From Streptomyces sp. NBC_01723 (GTDB lineage Bacteria > Actinomycetota > Actinomycetes > Streptomycetales > Streptomycetaceae): DNA of 64,000 nucleotides. The position numbers were made by a program, and so were the translations under genes. The notes beneath the pieces were generated by a model that saw nothing but the letters and a program-made list of their open reading frames with translations, searched no databases and was not told the DNA's origin. This document shows, piece by piece, positions 34,318-43,320 of this stretch. The stretch is taken from the NCBI RefSeq assembly GCF_036246005.1, contig NZ_CP109171.1:1910001-1974000 (forward strand), in the 5' to 3' direction. Each line of letters begins with the position of its first letter. Position 1 is the first letter of the stretch.

Positions 34318-35283
34318 TCAGGCTTCGCGCCGGGCGTATGTGTCCGTCGCCGCCACGAGTGCCTCGTCCCCGACGGCTCCTGCGTCGTGTCCGGCCTCGT
34401 CCACTACCACCAGCTCGCTGTCCGGCCACGCGTGGTGGAGCCTCCATACGATGCCCAGGAGGTTGCCGAAGTCGAGGCTGCCCTGGACCAGGGTGCCGGG
34501 GATGCCCTTCAGCAGGTGCGCGTCCCTGAGGACCACGCCCTCGTCGTTGCCCTCGCCGAGGAAGTGGTCGTTGCCCCAGTAGTGCGTGACGGTGCGGGCG
34601 AAGCCCAGGCGGAACTCCGGGTCCTCGAACCGGGCGACCGAGCGTGGCGGCGCCGGCATGGTCGCCGTCTCCCAGTCGGTCCAGGCGCGGGCTGCCCGCT
34701 CCCGGACCGCGGCGTCCGGCGACTCCAGCATCCGGTTGTAGGCGGCGGCCGGATCGCCGTCGCGCTGGTCCGGGGGCAGCGCGGCGAGGAACCGCTCGAA
34801 GGCCTCGGGGAAGATCTTGCCCAGCCCCCGGGTGAGGAGGGCCACTTCGGCGTTGGAGCCGGTCGCGACGCCGGTCAGCACCAGCTCGGACACCACACCG
34901 GGGTGCGTCTGCGCGTACCGCAGGCCCAGGGCCGATCCCCACGACACGCCCCACACCAGCCACCGCTCGATGCCCAGGTGGGCACGGAGCCGTTCCAGGT
35001 CCGCCATGACGTGGGCGGTGGTGTTGACGCTCATGTCGGTGTCGTGTGCGCTCGCGCCGGGCAGTGACCGTCCGGCGCCGCGCTGGTCGAGGAGGACGAT
35101 CCGGTAGGCGGCGGGGTCGAAGTACCGCCGGTGCCCCGGGCGGGCGCCGCTGCCCGGCCCGCCGTGCAGCACCAGCGCGGGCTTGCCGTGCGGGTTGCCG
35201 CAGGTCTCCCAGTGGACGCTGTTGCCGTCGCCGACGTCGAGCATGCCGTGGTCGTACGGTTCGATCTCCGGATACAGGCCCAT
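34318..35283 (-). CDS. pip: prolyl aminopeptidase (proline iminopeptidase)
   Basis: 321 residues of the alpha/beta-hydrolase fold, family S33. It removes N-terminal proline from peptides. Oxyanion-hole HGGPGSGARPGHRRYFDP, LLDQRGAGRSLP, nucleophile elbow GVSWGSALGLRYAQTHP near residue 114, and a late DEAGHDA that supplies the His. The catalytic Asp segment usually reads QGRYD; here it is QGSLDFGNLLG, so the Asp is kept in an unusual context. The -10 TACGGT lies 6 nt before the ATG at 35283 (leaderless). Confidence 0.92.
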   Translation of the reverse strand: MGLYPEIEPYDHGMLDVGDGNSVHWETCGNPHGKPALVLHGGPGSGARPGHRRYFDPAAYRIVLLDQRGAGRSLPGASAHDTDMSVNTTAHVMADLERLRAHLGIERWLVWGVSWGSALGLRYAQTHPGVVSELVLTGVATGSNAEVALLTRGLGKIFPEAFERFLAALPPDQRDGDPAAAYNRMLESPDAAVRERAARAWTDWETATMPAPPRSVARFEDPEFRLGFARTVTHYWGNDHFLGEGNDEGVVLRDAHLLKGIPGTLVQGSLDFGNLLGIVWRLHHAWPDSELVVVDEAGHDAGAVGDEALVAATDTYARREA

Positions 35284-35289
35284 CGGAGC

Positions 35290-35295
35290 ACCGTA
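35290..35295 (-). promoter_or_regulatory. -10 element, leaderless start
   Basis: TACGGT on the minus strand, 6 nt before the ATG at 35283. Confidence 0.55.
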
Positions 35296-35324
35296 GCGCC
35301 GCCGGGCCGGGGCGCTCATCCGCT

Positions 35325-36038
35325 TTACCGGGTGGGCAGGCCCGCCTCGTCCGCCGCCGCGCGCAGCACGTCGCGGAGCATCTCGGGAGTGAGCCGGCCG
35401 GTGAAGGTGTTGCGCTGGCTGACGTGGAAGCAGCCGAAGAGGTGCAGGCCGGGCCCGTCGGGCGCGTCCAGCGTGACCCGGCCGCCGTGTGCGAAGGGCG
35501 GACGGGGACGGGGTACGGTCCAGCCCGCGCCGGCGAACGCGGGCAGCGCCGCCTGCCATCCGAAGGCGCCGAGTACGACCACTGCACGCAGCGTCGGCCG
35601 CAGCAGGTCCAGCTCCCGGACGAGCCAGGGACGGCAGGTGTCGCGTTCGGCGGGGGTGGGCTTGTTGGCGGGCGGGGCGCAGTGCACCGGCGAGGTGACG
35701 CGCACGCCGAGCAGTTCCAGGCCGTCGTCGGCGGAGACCGCGGTGGGCTGCGAGGCGAGGCCCACGTCGTACAGGGCCTGGTACAGCACGTCCCCGGAGC
35801 GGTCCCCGGTGAACATCCGGCCGGTGCGGTTGCCGCCGTGGGCCGCGGGGGCGAGTCCGACGATCAGCAGGCTCGCGTCGGGCGGTCCGAAGCCCGGCAC
35901 CGGACGGCCCCAGTACGTCCAGTCGGCGAAGGCCGCCCGCTTCGTACGGGCCACCTCCTCCCGCCAGTCGACCAGCCGCGGGCAGGCCCGGCAGTCCGCG
36001 ATCCGCTGGTCGAGCGTGGAGAGTCCGCCGGTGTCCAT
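35325..36038 (-). CDS. uracil-DNA glycosylase family 5 (UdgB-like)
   Basis: 237 residues. Iron-sulfur UDG: cysteines in CRACPRL near residues 16-19 and in [22 protein letters not shown]. Motif A is [24 protein letters not shown] and motif [11 protein letters not shown]. Family 5 enzymes lack the polar motif-A catalytic residue and remove uracil, hypoxanthine and ethenocytosine from double-stranded DNA; here the motif is GLAPAAHG, as in mycobacterial UdgB. The -10 TACGGT lies 6 nt before the ATG. It shares a 73-bp divergent promoter region with the S4-domain gene and lacks the damage-type -35. Confidence 0.92.
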   Translation of the reverse strand: MDTGGLSTLDQRIADCRACPRLVDWREEVARTKRAAFADWTYWGRPVPGFGPPDASLLIVGLAPAAHGGNRTGRMFTGDRSGDVLYQALYDVGLASQPTAVSADDGLELLGVRVTSPVHCAPPANKPTPAERDTCRPWLVRELDLLRPTLRAVVVLGAFGWQAALPAFAGAGWTVPRPRPPFAHGGRVTLDAPDGPGLHLFGCFHVSQRNTFTGRLTPEMLRDVLRAAADEAGLPTR

Positions 36039-36044
36039 ACGTCC

Positions 36045-36050
36045 ACCGTA
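36045..36050 (-). promoter_or_regulatory. -10 element, leaderless start of the UdgB-like gene
   Basis: TACGGT on the minus strand, 6 nt before the ATG at 36038. Confidence 0.55.
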
Positions 36051-36099
36051 GAACGATCCCCGGGCGGAAATTGCGGTCCCTCCCGCCGGGCCGGGCGGC

Positions 36100-36105
36100 T
36101 AAGGT
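36100..36105 (+). promoter_or_regulatory. -10 element, leaderless start of the S4-domain gene
   Basis: TAAGGT, 6 nt before the ATG at 36112. Confidence 0.55.
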
Positions 36106-36111
36106 CGGAGC

Positions 36112-36651
36112 ATGGCTTCCGAGCATGACGAGGGCAAGGTCCCGGCGGACGGGGCGGCCGTCCCGCAGGACGCCCCTGGGGCCCCGGAACAGGACCCGAA
36201 GACCGCCGCCGCGATCGCCGCCGCCGAGGCGGCCGGGCCGCAGAGCGGCGAGAGCGTCCGCGTGGACAGCTGGATCTGGGCCGTTCGCCTGATCAAGACC
36301 CGCTCTCTCGGCGCCACCGCCTGCCGGGGCGGCCATGTCCGGGTGAACGGTGACCGGGTGAAGCCCGCGTACTCACTGCGCGTGGGCGACGAGGTGCGCT
36401 TGCGGCAGGAGGGCCGGGAACGCGTCGTCATCGTGAAGCGGCTCATCCGCAAGCGCGTCGGTGCCCCGGTCGCCGCCCAGTGCTACGTCGACAACTCCCC
36501 GCCGCCCCCGCCCCGCGAGGCCGTCGCCCCGGCCGGGATCCGTGACCGCGGCGCCGGGCGGCCGACCAAGCGGGACCGCCGTGAGATGGACCGCCTGCGC
36601 GGGCTGGAGAGTCTGGCCCGCGCCCGTAAGGACGCCGAGACCAGGCCCTAA
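36112..36651 (+). CDS. S4-domain RNA-binding protein (Hsp15-like)
   Basis: 179 residues. An Ala/acidic N-terminal extension of about 48 residues, then an S4 domain (VRVDSWIWAVRLIKTRSLGATACRGGHVRVNGDRVKPAYSLRVGDEVRL), then a basic tail (GRPTKRDRREMDRLRGL). It resembles E. coli Hsp15, which rescues stalled 50S subunits carrying peptidyl-tRNA; the basic C-terminal helix is a family mark. The -10 is 6 nt before the ATG, so it is probably leaderless. Confidence 0.9.
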   Translation: MASEHDEGKVPADGAAVPQDAPGAPEQDPKTAAAIAAAEAAGPQSGESVRVDSWIWAVRLIKTRSLGATACRGGHVRVNGDRVKPAYSLRVGDEVRLRQEGRERVVIVKRLIRKRVGAPVAAQCYVDNSPPPPPREAVAPAGIRDRGAGRPTKRDRREMDRLRGLESLARARKDAETRP

Positions 36652-36692
36652 TCACCGTGACCAGGCCCTGATCCCGTCCTCGGACCGCTCGC

Positions 36693-37112
36693 TCAGCCGC
36701 GCCGGGCCCGGACCAGCCGGAGCAGCTCGCGGTTGTGCTCGCGGCGGGCCCGCGCGATGACCAGAAGCGGCACCAGCAGGATGAGCGGGGTCACCGCGTT
36801 CTCACCGTCGAAGTAGGTCAGCTGGACGACGAACGCGCCGACCATCAGCCCGCCGAGCGCCGTCGCCGCCACCGACTGGAGCAGCGGGATCAGCAGGGCG
36901 ACCGCCCCGGCCAGCTCCAGGACTCCGATCGCGTACATGCCGGCGTCGCCCCAGCCCATCGTGGCGAAGCTGTCGGCCGCCGAGGAGTGCCCGACGAGCT
37001 TGGGCGAGGCGCTCGCCACGGCGAAGAACAGCGCGACGAGCACCTGCACCACGCGCAGGGTGATCCGGGCGGTGCGAGCCGTGGGGGCGGTGGAAGCGGC
37101 GGTCTCGGCCAT
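36693..37112 (-). CDS. DoxX family membrane protein
   Basis: 139 residues with four membrane helices. DoxX pattern: LRVVQVLVALFFAVASASPKLVG, ADSFATMGWGDAGMYAIGVLELAGAVALLIP, then two further helices and a short basic tail. DoxX proteins associate with thiosulfate:quinone or redox complexes, but most stand-alone members are unassigned. The start is an ATG (37112). It converges on the S4-domain gene with a 41-bp gap. Confidence 0.9.
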   Translation of the reverse strand: MAETAASTAPTARTARITLRVVQVLVALFFAVASASPKLVGHSSAADSFATMGWGDAGMYAIGVLELAGAVALLIPLLQSVAATALGGLMVGAFVVQLTYFDGENAVTPLILLVPLLVIARARREHNRELLRLVRARRG

Positions 37113-37226
37113 GGCGGTCTCCTGAGCTGGGTGATCCGTGCTGCTGTCGGGTGGGTAGACCGCCCGCCGGACCGGAACTCATCGCCGGATGCCTGCTCTT
37201 GCGGGAGCAATCCTGTGGCACCACTC

Positions 37227-37254
37227 CTGTTGCCTCACGCCTGTTGCCTCACGC
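37227..37254. repeat. two tandem copies of a 14-bp unit
   Basis: CTGTTGCCTCACGC occurs at 37227-37240 and 37241-37254. The second copy covers the stop codon of the minus-strand methyltransferase gene, the first lies just past it: a small duplication at the gene's 3' end. Confidence 0.85.
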
Positions 37255-37947
37255 CTGTGGCATCGGAATCGCCCTCACCCACGTCCCGTCGTCGGTCAGG
37301 TACCGGTCCACCCGGAGTCCCGCCTCCGCCAGTGCCTGCTCGAACTGTTCCTTCGTCAGCGGCCGGGCCAGGAAGGTCTGGGTCCAGACCGCGTCCGGGA
37401 ACTCGTACTCCGCGCGTACCGAGTTGACCCCCTCCGCGACCGGGTCCGCCGACAGGATCCGCACGGTGAAGCCGCTCGGGTCGACCCGCTCGCGCGGCAG
37501 GTTCGTGTGGTAGTCCGCGCCCTCCCGCTGGATCAGTACGCAACCGTCGCGCGCGACGTGCCGCGCACAGGTGCTCAGCAGCCCCCGCCGCACCTCGACG
37601 TCCCCGGTGTGGACGAGGAACGACGCCATCATCACCACGTCGAAGCGCTCGTCCAGGTCGAGGTGCTCGATCGGGACGCATATGGTCCGTGCGCCGCGCA
37701 CGTGCTCCAGCATCTCGGCTGACTCGTCGACCGCGGTGACGGAGAACCCGCGCTCCAGCAGCGGATGGGTCATGCGGCCCACCCCGCTGCCCAGCTCCAG
37801 GATGTGCGCACCCTCGGGCACGGCGGCGGCGACGATGTCCGGCTCGGGTCCCGCGGGCAGCCGCGAATACAGCTCGACGGCACAGCCGTCCGGGGTGATG
37901 GCCCCGGGCCCCGTCCCCTGGTGTCCCTCTCGCATTCCCAGTTCCAT
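37249..37947 (-). CDS. class I SAM-dependent methyltransferase
   Basis: 232 residues. SAM-binding ILELGSGVGRMTHPLLERGFSVTAVDESAEML (motifs I and II), FDVVMMASFLVHTGD and VARDGCVLIQREGADYH. Substrate unknown. The start is uncertain: GTG 37989, ATG 37947 or ATG 37935 are in frame. The middle one is used because a GGACGG element lies just upstream and the conserved part starts soon after. It is divergent from the DUF6343 gene. Confidence 0.82.
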   Translation of the reverse strand: MELGMREGHQGTGPGAITPDGCAVELYSRLPAGPEPDIVAAAVPEGAHILELGSGVGRMTHPLLERGFSVTAVDESAEMLEHVRGARTICVPIEHLDLDERFDVVMMASFLVHTGDVEVRRGLLSTCARHVARDGCVLIQREGADYHTNLPRERVDPSGFTVRILSADPVAEGVNSVRAEYEFPDAVWTQTFLARPLTKEQFEQALAEAGLRVDRYLTDDGTWVRAIPMPQA

Positions 37948-38107
37948 GCCCGTCCAACGGCCCGCCACCGCACACCCGTTCCCACGCACCGCCGGTTCAC
38001 CCGACCGAGTGAACGCACGCGGTCCGGTGGTGCGGTGGGACCGCCGACGCGGCCCGTTTCCCCCTCGTGGCCCGCCGGAGTACGTTGCTTACAGGAGTGG
38101 TGATCCG

Positions 38108-38365
38108 ATGCGTACAGGCAGTGAACCGGCCACCGCGCGCAGTGCACTGCGGGCGCGGTTCTGGCTGAGCCTGTGGGGGCTGGTCTGGGCGATCTTCGGA
38201 ACGGCGGCCTTCGCGCTCACCGGCCGAATCGGCTGGGCCGTCGCCTGCGGGGTGCTCTGGCTGGTCGCTACGATCGACCTCACGGTGGTCCTGCGGCATC
38301 TGCGCCAGGGCCCGCACTACCAGCCGGGCCGGGACGTCCCGCCGTATCCGCCGCCGAGGAGCTGA
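38108..38365 (+). CDS. DUF6343 family small membrane protein
   Basis: 85 residues. Two membrane helices (about 17-37 and 42-62) and a C-terminal tail RHLRQGPHYQPGRDVPPYPPP characteristic of DUF6343, an actinomycete-specific family of unknown function. AGGAG lies 10 nt before the ATG; TACGTT just upstream may be the -10. Confidence 0.8.
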   Translation: MRTGSEPATARSALRARFWLSLWGLVWAIFGTAAFALTGRIGWAVACGVLWLVATIDLTVVLRHLRQGPHYQPGRDVPPYPPPRS

Positions 38366-38368
38366 CCG

Positions 38369-38749
38369 TCAGGAGTCGAAACGCGCCTGCTGGAGGTACT
38401 CCGGGTTCGGATCCAGGGCCGCCGCCAGCCTGAAGTGCCGCCGGGCCTGGTCGGGGCAGCCTCGGCGCTCGTAGGTGCGGGCCAGCGCGAAGTGCGCGAA
38501 CGCGTTGTCCGGCTCGCGCTCCAGGACGATGGTGAACTCCAGCTCGGCCGGTCGCAGTTGCGCCGCTGCGAAGAAGGCGCGGGCACGCAGCAGCCGCGCG
38601 GCGGTGTTCTCGGGGTGGGCTCCGATGACCGCGTCGAGCAGCTTGACCGCGCCCCGCGGGTCACGCGCCGCGAGCAACCGCTCGGCGGCACGGAAGTCGA
38701 TGACGTCCGTCTCCGGGGTACGTCCGGTGGAACCGCTGATCTCGGGCAC
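38369..38749 (-). CDS. tetratricopeptide repeat protein
   Basis: 126 residues with about three TPR units (AAERLLAARDPRGAVKLLDAVIGAHPENTAARLLRARAFFAAAQLRPAELEFTIVLEREPDNAFAHFALARTYERRGCPDQARRHFRLAAALDP). It has no signal peptide or membrane segment, so it is probably a cytosolic protein-interaction module. GTG 38749 with a GGGAAGGA site about 8 nt upstream. It lies 50 nt downstream of coaE on the same strand; partners are unknown. Confidence 0.88.
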   Translation of the reverse strand: MPEISGSTGRTPETDVIDFRAAERLLAARDPRGAVKLLDAVIGAHPENTAARLLRARAFFAAAQLRPAELEFTIVLEREPDNAFAHFALARTYERRGCPDQARRHFRLAAALDPNPEYLQQARFDS

Positions 38750-38798
38750 GGCAGAGTCCTTCCCTCACTGGAAGGGATCAACGCCCGCGCGGGGCACG

Positions 38799-39419
38799 CT
38801 ATTCCTGTGCCGTCCGGCGCCGGGCGTGTGCCCGGTGCGCCAGCTCGGTCCACACCTCCGCGACGCGGCGTCGCAGCTCGTCCAGGGGCACGTCGTTGTC
38901 GATGACCACGTCCGCGATCTCCCGGCGCTGCTCACGCGTCGCCTGGGCGGCCATGCGGGCCCGCGCGTCCGGTTCGGTCATGCCGCGCAGCCGGACCAGG
39001 CGGTCGAGCTGGGTGGCCGGGTCGGCGTCCACGACGACCACCACGTCGTACAGCGGTGCCAGGCCGTTCTCGGTGAGCAGGGGGACGTCGTGGACGACGA
39101 CGGCGTCGTCGTCGGCCGCCTCTTCGAGGGCGCGGGAGCGGTCGCCCACCAGGGGGTGCACGATCGCGTTCAGCGCGGCGAGGCGCTCCGGGTCGGCGAA
39201 GACGATCGAACCGAGCTTCGGCCGGTCCAGGCTGCCGTCCCCGGCGAGCACGTCCTCGCCGAAGGCCGCCACGACCGCCGCGAGTCCCGGGGTCCCGGGC
39301 GCGACGACCTCGCGCGCGATCCGGTCCGCGTCGATCAGTACGGCGCCGTGCTCGACGAGCAGCCGCGACACCTCGCTCTTGCCGGCACCGATCCCGCCGG
39401 TCAGGCCCACCTTCAGCAT
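38799..39419 (-). CDS. coaE: dephospho-CoA kinase
   Basis: 206 residues, normal length. Last step of CoA synthesis: phosphorylates the 3'-OH of dephospho-CoA. P-loop [17 protein letters not shown] at residue 6, [16 protein letters not shown] (CoA-binding domain), [12 protein letters not shown] (lid/Walker B) and [33 protein letters not shown]. The -10 TAAGCT lies 7 nt before the ATG, suggesting a leaderless transcript. Confidence 0.96.
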   Translation of the reverse strand: MLKVGLTGGIGAGKSEVSRLLVEHGAVLIDADRIAREVVAPGTPGLAAVVAAFGEDVLAGDGSLDRPKLGSIVFADPERLAALNAIVHPLVGDRSRALEEAADDDAVVVHDVPLLTENGLAPLYDVVVVVDADPATQLDRLVRLRGMTEPDARARMAAQATREQRREIADVVIDNDVPLDELRRRVAEVWTELAHRAHARRRTAQE

Positions 39420-39426
39420 GAGCGGA

Positions 39427-39432
39427 AGCTTA
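39427..39432 (-). promoter_or_regulatory. -10 element, leaderless start of coaE
   Basis: TAAGCT on the minus strand, 7 nt before the ATG at 39419. Confidence 0.55.
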
Positions 39433-39476
39433 GGGCCTGCCGGTGACGGGCCGGCCCGCGGGCCGGTCGGGCGGCC

Positions 39477-40415
39477 TCAGTTGTCGCCCTCCCGGTCCGC
39501 CAGGAACTGTTCGAACTCGCGGCCGATCTCGTCCGCCGAGGGGATCTCGACGGGCTCGGCGAGCATGTTGCCGCGGGTCTCGGCGCCCGCGGCCGCGTCG
39601 TACTGGTGCTCCAGGCCCTGGACGAGGGCGGTCAGCTCCTCGTCGCCCTCCTGGATCTGCCGGTCGATCTCCGTCTGGGTGCGGTGGGCGTCCGTGCGCA
39701 GGGCGTGCGCGATGCCGGGCAGGACCAGACCGGTCGCCGCGGTGATCGCCTCCAGGACGGTCAGCGCCGCGTCCGGGTACGGGGAGCGGGCGATGTAGTG
39801 CGGGACGTGCGCGGCGACGCCCAGGACGTCGTGGCCGGCCTGAGTGAGCCGGTACTCGACGAGCGCCTCGGCGCTGCCGGGGACCTGCGCCTCCTCGAAG
39901 GGGCTGCGATGGCCCGGCACGAGGTCGGTGCGGGTGCCGTGCGGGGTGACGCCGACGGGGCGGGTGTGCGGGACACCCATGGGGATGCCGTGGAAGCTCA
40001 CCGCCAGGCGGACGCCCAGGCGCTCAACGATCTGCGCCACGGCCGCGGCGAAACGCTCCCACTCGACGTCCGGCTCGGGGCCGGACAGCAGCAGGAACGG
40101 CGCCCCGGTGGCGTCCTGGACGAGCCGCACCTCGATGGCGGGGTCCTCGTACTCCGTCCAGCTGTCCCGCTTGAAGGTCAGCAGCGGACGCCGCGCCCGG
40201 TAGTCGACGAGCCGGTCGTGGTCGAAGCGGGCGACGACCTGGTGGGGCAGCGTGTCGAGCACTCGCTCGACGATCTGGTCACCGGTCTCCCCGGCGTCGA
40301 TGTAGCCGTCGAAGTGGTACAGCATGACCAGTCCGGCCGACTCCTGCGCGAGCGCCATGTCGACGACGGCCAGGCCCTTCGGCTCCCATGCGTACAAATC
40401 CTGCGGATCAAGCAC
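39477..40415 (-). CDS. PAC2 family protein
   Basis: 312 residues. PAC2 (proteasome assembly chaperone 2-like) fold: [69 protein letters not shown] and a glycine-rich core. Actinobacterial PAC2 proteins are cytosolic and their role, possibly linked to the actinobacterial proteasome, is not established. The C-terminus ([17 protein letters not shown]) is acidic. GTG 40415 follows AGGAGGGG. It is the next gene downstream of rpsA, past a strong terminator. Confidence 0.88.
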   Translation of the reverse strand: MLDPQDLYAWEPKGLAVVDMALAQESAGLVMLYHFDGYIDAGETGDQIVERVLDTLPHQVVARFDHDRLVDYRARRPLLTFKRDSWTEYEDPAIEVRLVQDATGAPFLLLSGPEPDVEWERFAAAVAQIVERLGVRLAVSFHGIPMGVPHTRPVGVTPHGTRTDLVPGHRSPFEEAQVPGSAEALVEYRLTQAGHDVLGVAAHVPHYIARSPYPDAALTVLEAITAATGLVLPGIAHALRTDAHRTQTEIDRQIQEGDEELTALVQGLEHQYDAAAGAETRGNMLAEPVEIPSADEIGREFEQFLADREGDN

Positions 40416-40535
40416 AGTGACCGCTCCCCTCCTCGTGTTCGTATGTGACAACGCAGGGACGGTGACGGGCATTCCCGGAAGGGCGAGGACTGTGATCTTG
40501 GCGGCCGCGTGGAGGGGCGCTGTCCGGGGCAACGC

Positions 40536-40571
40536 CAAAGGGCCGCACCTCGAAAGGTACGGCCCCTTGGT
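40536..40571 (-). terminator. rpsA terminator, 16-bp stem with UUCG loop
   Basis: In the RNA, 16 bases (40571-40556) pair with 40551-40536 across a UUCG tetraloop, with only two G-U wobbles. No U-tract follows. It lies 28 nt past the rpsA stop. Confidence 0.85.
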
Positions 40572-40598
40572 CTACGGCTTGGCCTCAGTGGCCTGCGA

Positions 40599-42110
40599 TC
40601 AGCTCTGGCCGCCGGCCAGCTTCTCGCGCAGCGCGGCCAGCGCCTCGTCCGACGCCAGGGCGCCGGAGTTGTCGCCACCCTCGGAGGAGTACGAGCCGCC
40701 GCCGCCACCGCCACCGGACGCGGCCGGAGCCGCACCCGCGGTGTCGACACCCTCGGCCGCGGCCTTCTCGTCCGCCTCGCGGGACTTGATGACCTGGGCC
40801 TGGTGCTGCTCGAAGCGCTGCTGCGCCTCGGCGTACTGCGTCTCCCACGCCTCGCGCTGGGTCTCGTAGCCCTCGAGCCAGTCGTTGGTCTCGGGGTCGA
40901 AGCCCTCGGGGTAGATGTAGTTGCCCTGGTCGTCGTAGGACGCGGCCATGCCGTACAGGGTCGGGTCGAACTCGACCGTCGACGGGTCGGCACCGAAGGC
41001 CTCGTTGGCCTGCTTCAGCGAGAGGCTGATGCGACGGCGCTCGAGGTCGATGTCGATGACCTTGACGAAGATCTCGTCGTTGACCTGGACGACCTGCTCC
41101 GGGATCTCCACGTGGCGCTCGGCCAGCTCGGAGATGTGGACCAGACCCTCGATGCCCTCGTCCACGCGGACGAACGCACCGAACGGCACCAGCTTCGTGA
41201 CCTTGCCGGGCACGACCTGGCCGATCTGGTGGGTGCGGGCGAACTGCTGCCACGGGTCTTCCTGGGTCGCCTTCAGCGACAGGGAGACACGCTCGCGGTC
41301 CATGTCGACGTCGAGAACCTCGACGGTGACCTCCTGGCCGACCTCGACAACCTCGGAGGGGTGGTCGATGTGCTTCCAGGACAGCTCGGAGACGTGGACC
41401 AGACCGTCGACGCCACCCAGGTCCACGAAGGCACCGAAGTTGACGATCGAGGAGACGACGCCGGAACGGACCTGACCCTTCTGGAGGGTGGTGAGGAACG
41501 TCTGGCGGACCTCGGACTGGGTCTGCTCCAGCCAGGCACGGCGGGACAGGACCACGTTGTTGCGGTTCTTGTCCAGCTCGATGATCTTCGCCTCGAGCTC
41601 CTTGCCCACGTAGGGCTGGAGGTCGCGGACGCGGCGCATCTCGACCAGGGAGGCCGGGAGGAAGCCGCGGAGGCCGATGTCGAGGATGAGACCACCCTTG
41701 ACGACCTCGATGACGGTACCGGTGACGATGCCGTCTTCTTCCTTGATCTTCTCGATGGTGCCCCAGGCACGCTCGTACTGGGCGCGCTTCTTCGAGAGGA
41801 TCAGGCGGCCTTCCTTGTCCTCCTTCTGGAGAACAAGGGCCTCGATCTCGTCACCGACGGCGACGACCTCGTTGGGGTCGACGTCGTGCTTGATCGAGAG
41901 CTCGCGGCTCGGGATGACACCTTCGGTCTTGTAACCGATGTCGAGCAGGACCTCGTCCCGGTCGACCTTCACGATGACGCCGTCGACGATGTCGCCGTCG
42001 TTGAAGTACTTGATCGTCTCGTCGATCGCGGCGAGGAAGGCTTCCTCGTTACCGATGTCGTTGACCGCTACCTGCGGGGTGGTGGCGGTGGTCTCGGTGC
42101 TGCTCGTCAT
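40599..42110 (-). CDS. rpsA: 30S ribosomal protein S1
   Basis: 503 residues. Four S1 RNA-binding repeats (about 35-105, 120-190, 205-275, 290-360: e.g. GDIVDGVIVKVDRDEVLLDIGYKTEGVIP and GQVRSGVVSSIVNFGAFVDLGGVDGLVHVSEL). An acidic, Gln-rich C-terminal region and a Gly/Ser segment follow instead of the fifth and sixth repeats of E. coli S1, as is usual in actinobacteria. It helps bind mRNA on the 30S subunit, although many mRNAs here look leaderless. Start ATG 42110, with a GGAG 12 nt upstream. A good HrdB-type promoter gives a leader of about 190 nt. Confidence 0.97.
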   Translation of the reverse strand: MTSSTETTATTPQVAVNDIGNEEAFLAAIDETIKYFNDGDIVDGVIVKVDRDEVLLDIGYKTEGVIPSRELSIKHDVDPNEVVAVGDEIEALVLQKEDKEGRLILSKKRAQYERAWGTIEKIKEEDGIVTGTVIEVVKGGLILDIGLRGFLPASLVEMRRVRDLQPYVGKELEAKIIELDKNRNNVVLSRRAWLEQTQSEVRQTFLTTLQKGQVRSGVVSSIVNFGAFVDLGGVDGLVHVSELSWKHIDHPSEVVEVGQEVTVEVLDVDMDRERVSLSLKATQEDPWQQFARTHQIGQVVPGKVTKLVPFGAFVRVDEGIEGLVHISELAERHVEIPEQVVQVNDEIFVKVIDIDLERRRISLSLKQANEAFGADPSTVEFDPTLYGMAASYDDQGNYIYPEGFDPETNDWLEGYETQREAWETQYAEAQQRFEQHQAQVIKSREADEKAAAEGVDTAGAAPAASGGGGGGGSYSSEGGDNSGALASDEALAALREKLAGGQS

Positions 42111-42308
42111 GTGGGAAAGGGCTCCGGTACGGACATTGAAGTCGTAGGTACTGCTTACGCCGGGAGCCCGTTTCGCTCTGCAGAAGCCGGACAGCCAAGG
42201 AAGCGTCACCGAAAACCACTGGTGGCGCCTCGAGAACCGAGGGGACATACAACAGATGCGAGCGCGGCCTACTACGTCTGAGGCGCGCAGGCCCGCAGCG
42301 CAACTTGT

Positions 42309-42337
42309 AGCATACGGGGGCAGCCGGGCAGGGTCAA
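42309..42337 (-). promoter_or_regulatory. rpsA promoter (vegetative sigma type)
   Basis: Minus strand: TTGACC (42337-42332), 17-nt spacer, TATGCT (42314-42309). This is a near-consensus vegetative promoter; the start should be near 42302, leaving a leader of about 190 nt in which no known S1 autoregulatory element was recognised. Confidence 0.85.
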
Positions 42338-43308
42338 TGCGCGAAGCCGCACACCCGGGGCAGATCACCGCATACCCGGCACAAAAGCTGTCCCCCGAGG
42401 CCACGTGGACCCCTGAGCGTCCCTTGCGTTACCCGGGGCCGGCGGCACGGAAGAGCCCGCAGACTAGTACGAGGGAGCCGGTCATCCAAGAGCCCGTAAC
42501 GTCCGAGACCGCGGCGGCAGAACCCGAGGCCACCCGGCGTGCCGCCGGTGTCACGGAGAGTTCGCGCGCCAACCGCGGCTGGTGGGACCGGAACGCGGAC
42601 GAGTACCAGACCGAGCACGGCACCTTCCTCGGCGACGACCGCTTCGTGTGGTGTCCCGAGGGGCTGGACGAGGTGGAGGCCGAGCTGCTCGGCCCGCCGG
42701 AGGACCTGAAGGGAAGGACGGTCCTGGAGATCGGCGCCGGCGCCGCGCAGTGCTCGCGCTGGCTGACCGCCCAGGGTGCCCGTCCGGTGGCCCTCGACCT
42801 CTCCCATCGCCAGCTCCAGCACGCCCTGCGCATCGGCGGCGACTTCCCCCTGGTCTGCGCCGACGCCGCCGTGCTGCCCTTCGCGGACGGCTCGTTCGAC
42901 CTGGCGTGCTCGGCGTACGGGGCGCTGCCGTTCGTCGCCGATCCGCGGCTGGTGCTGCGGGAGGTGCGCCGGGTGCTGCGCCCGGGGGGCCGTTTCGTCT
43001 TCTCCGTCACGCATCCGCTGCGCTGGGCGCTGCCGGACGAGCCGGGCCCCGAGGGACTGTCGGTGTCCGCGTCGTACTTCGACCGCACGCCCTACGTCGA
43101 GCAGGACGACGACGGCCGCGCGGTGTACGTCGAGCACCACCGGACGCTCGGTGACCGGGTGCGGGACGTGGTGGCGTCCGGGTTCCGGCTGGTGGACCTC
43201 GTGGAACCGGAGTGGCCGGACTGGAACACCTCCGAATGGGGCGGGTGGTCCCCGCTGCGCGGGCACCTGATCCCGGGGACGGCGATCTTCGTGTGCGAGC
43301 GCGACTGA
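42337..43308 (+). CDS. class I SAM-dependent methyltransferase, start uncertain
   Basis: Up to 323 residues. Methyltransferase core from about residue 80: NRGWWDRNADEYQTEHGTFLGDDRFVW, VLEIGAGAAQCSRWLTAQGARPVALDLSHRQL (SAM motifs), FDLACSAYGALPFVADPRL and LRPGGRFVFSVTHPLRWALPDEPG. Substrate unknown. The only ATG upstream (42337) overlaps the -35 of the rpsA promoter on the other strand and encodes about 49 residues of poor coding character. A good ribosome site GAGGGAG (42471-42477) points instead at 42484, where the codon is ATC, or GTC at 42481. A TTG at 42424 is a third option. The gene itself is secure; the start is not. Confidence 0.82.
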   Translation: MREAAHPGQITAYPAQKLSPEATWTPERPLRYPGPAARKSPQTSTREPVIQEPVTSETAAAEPEATRRAAGVTESSRANRGWWDRNADEYQTEHGTFLGDDRFVWCPEGLDEVEAELLGPPEDLKGRTVLEIGAGAAQCSRWLTAQGARPVALDLSHRQLQHALRIGGDFPLVCADAAVLPFADGSFDLACSAYGALPFVADPRLVLREVRRVLRPGGRFVFSVTHPLRWALPDEPGPEGLSVSASYFDRTPYVEQDDDGRAVYVEHHRTLGDRVRDVVASGFRLVDLVEPEWPDWNTSEWGGWSPLRGHLIPGTAIFVCERD

Positions 43309-43320
43309 GCCGTACGGGCC

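Noticed and set aside
37235..37975. Alternative minus-strand frame overlapping the 37249-37947 methyltransferase
   Set aside because: Arg/Gly-rich product with no methyltransferase motifs; the other frame carries ILELGSGVGRM and family spacing.
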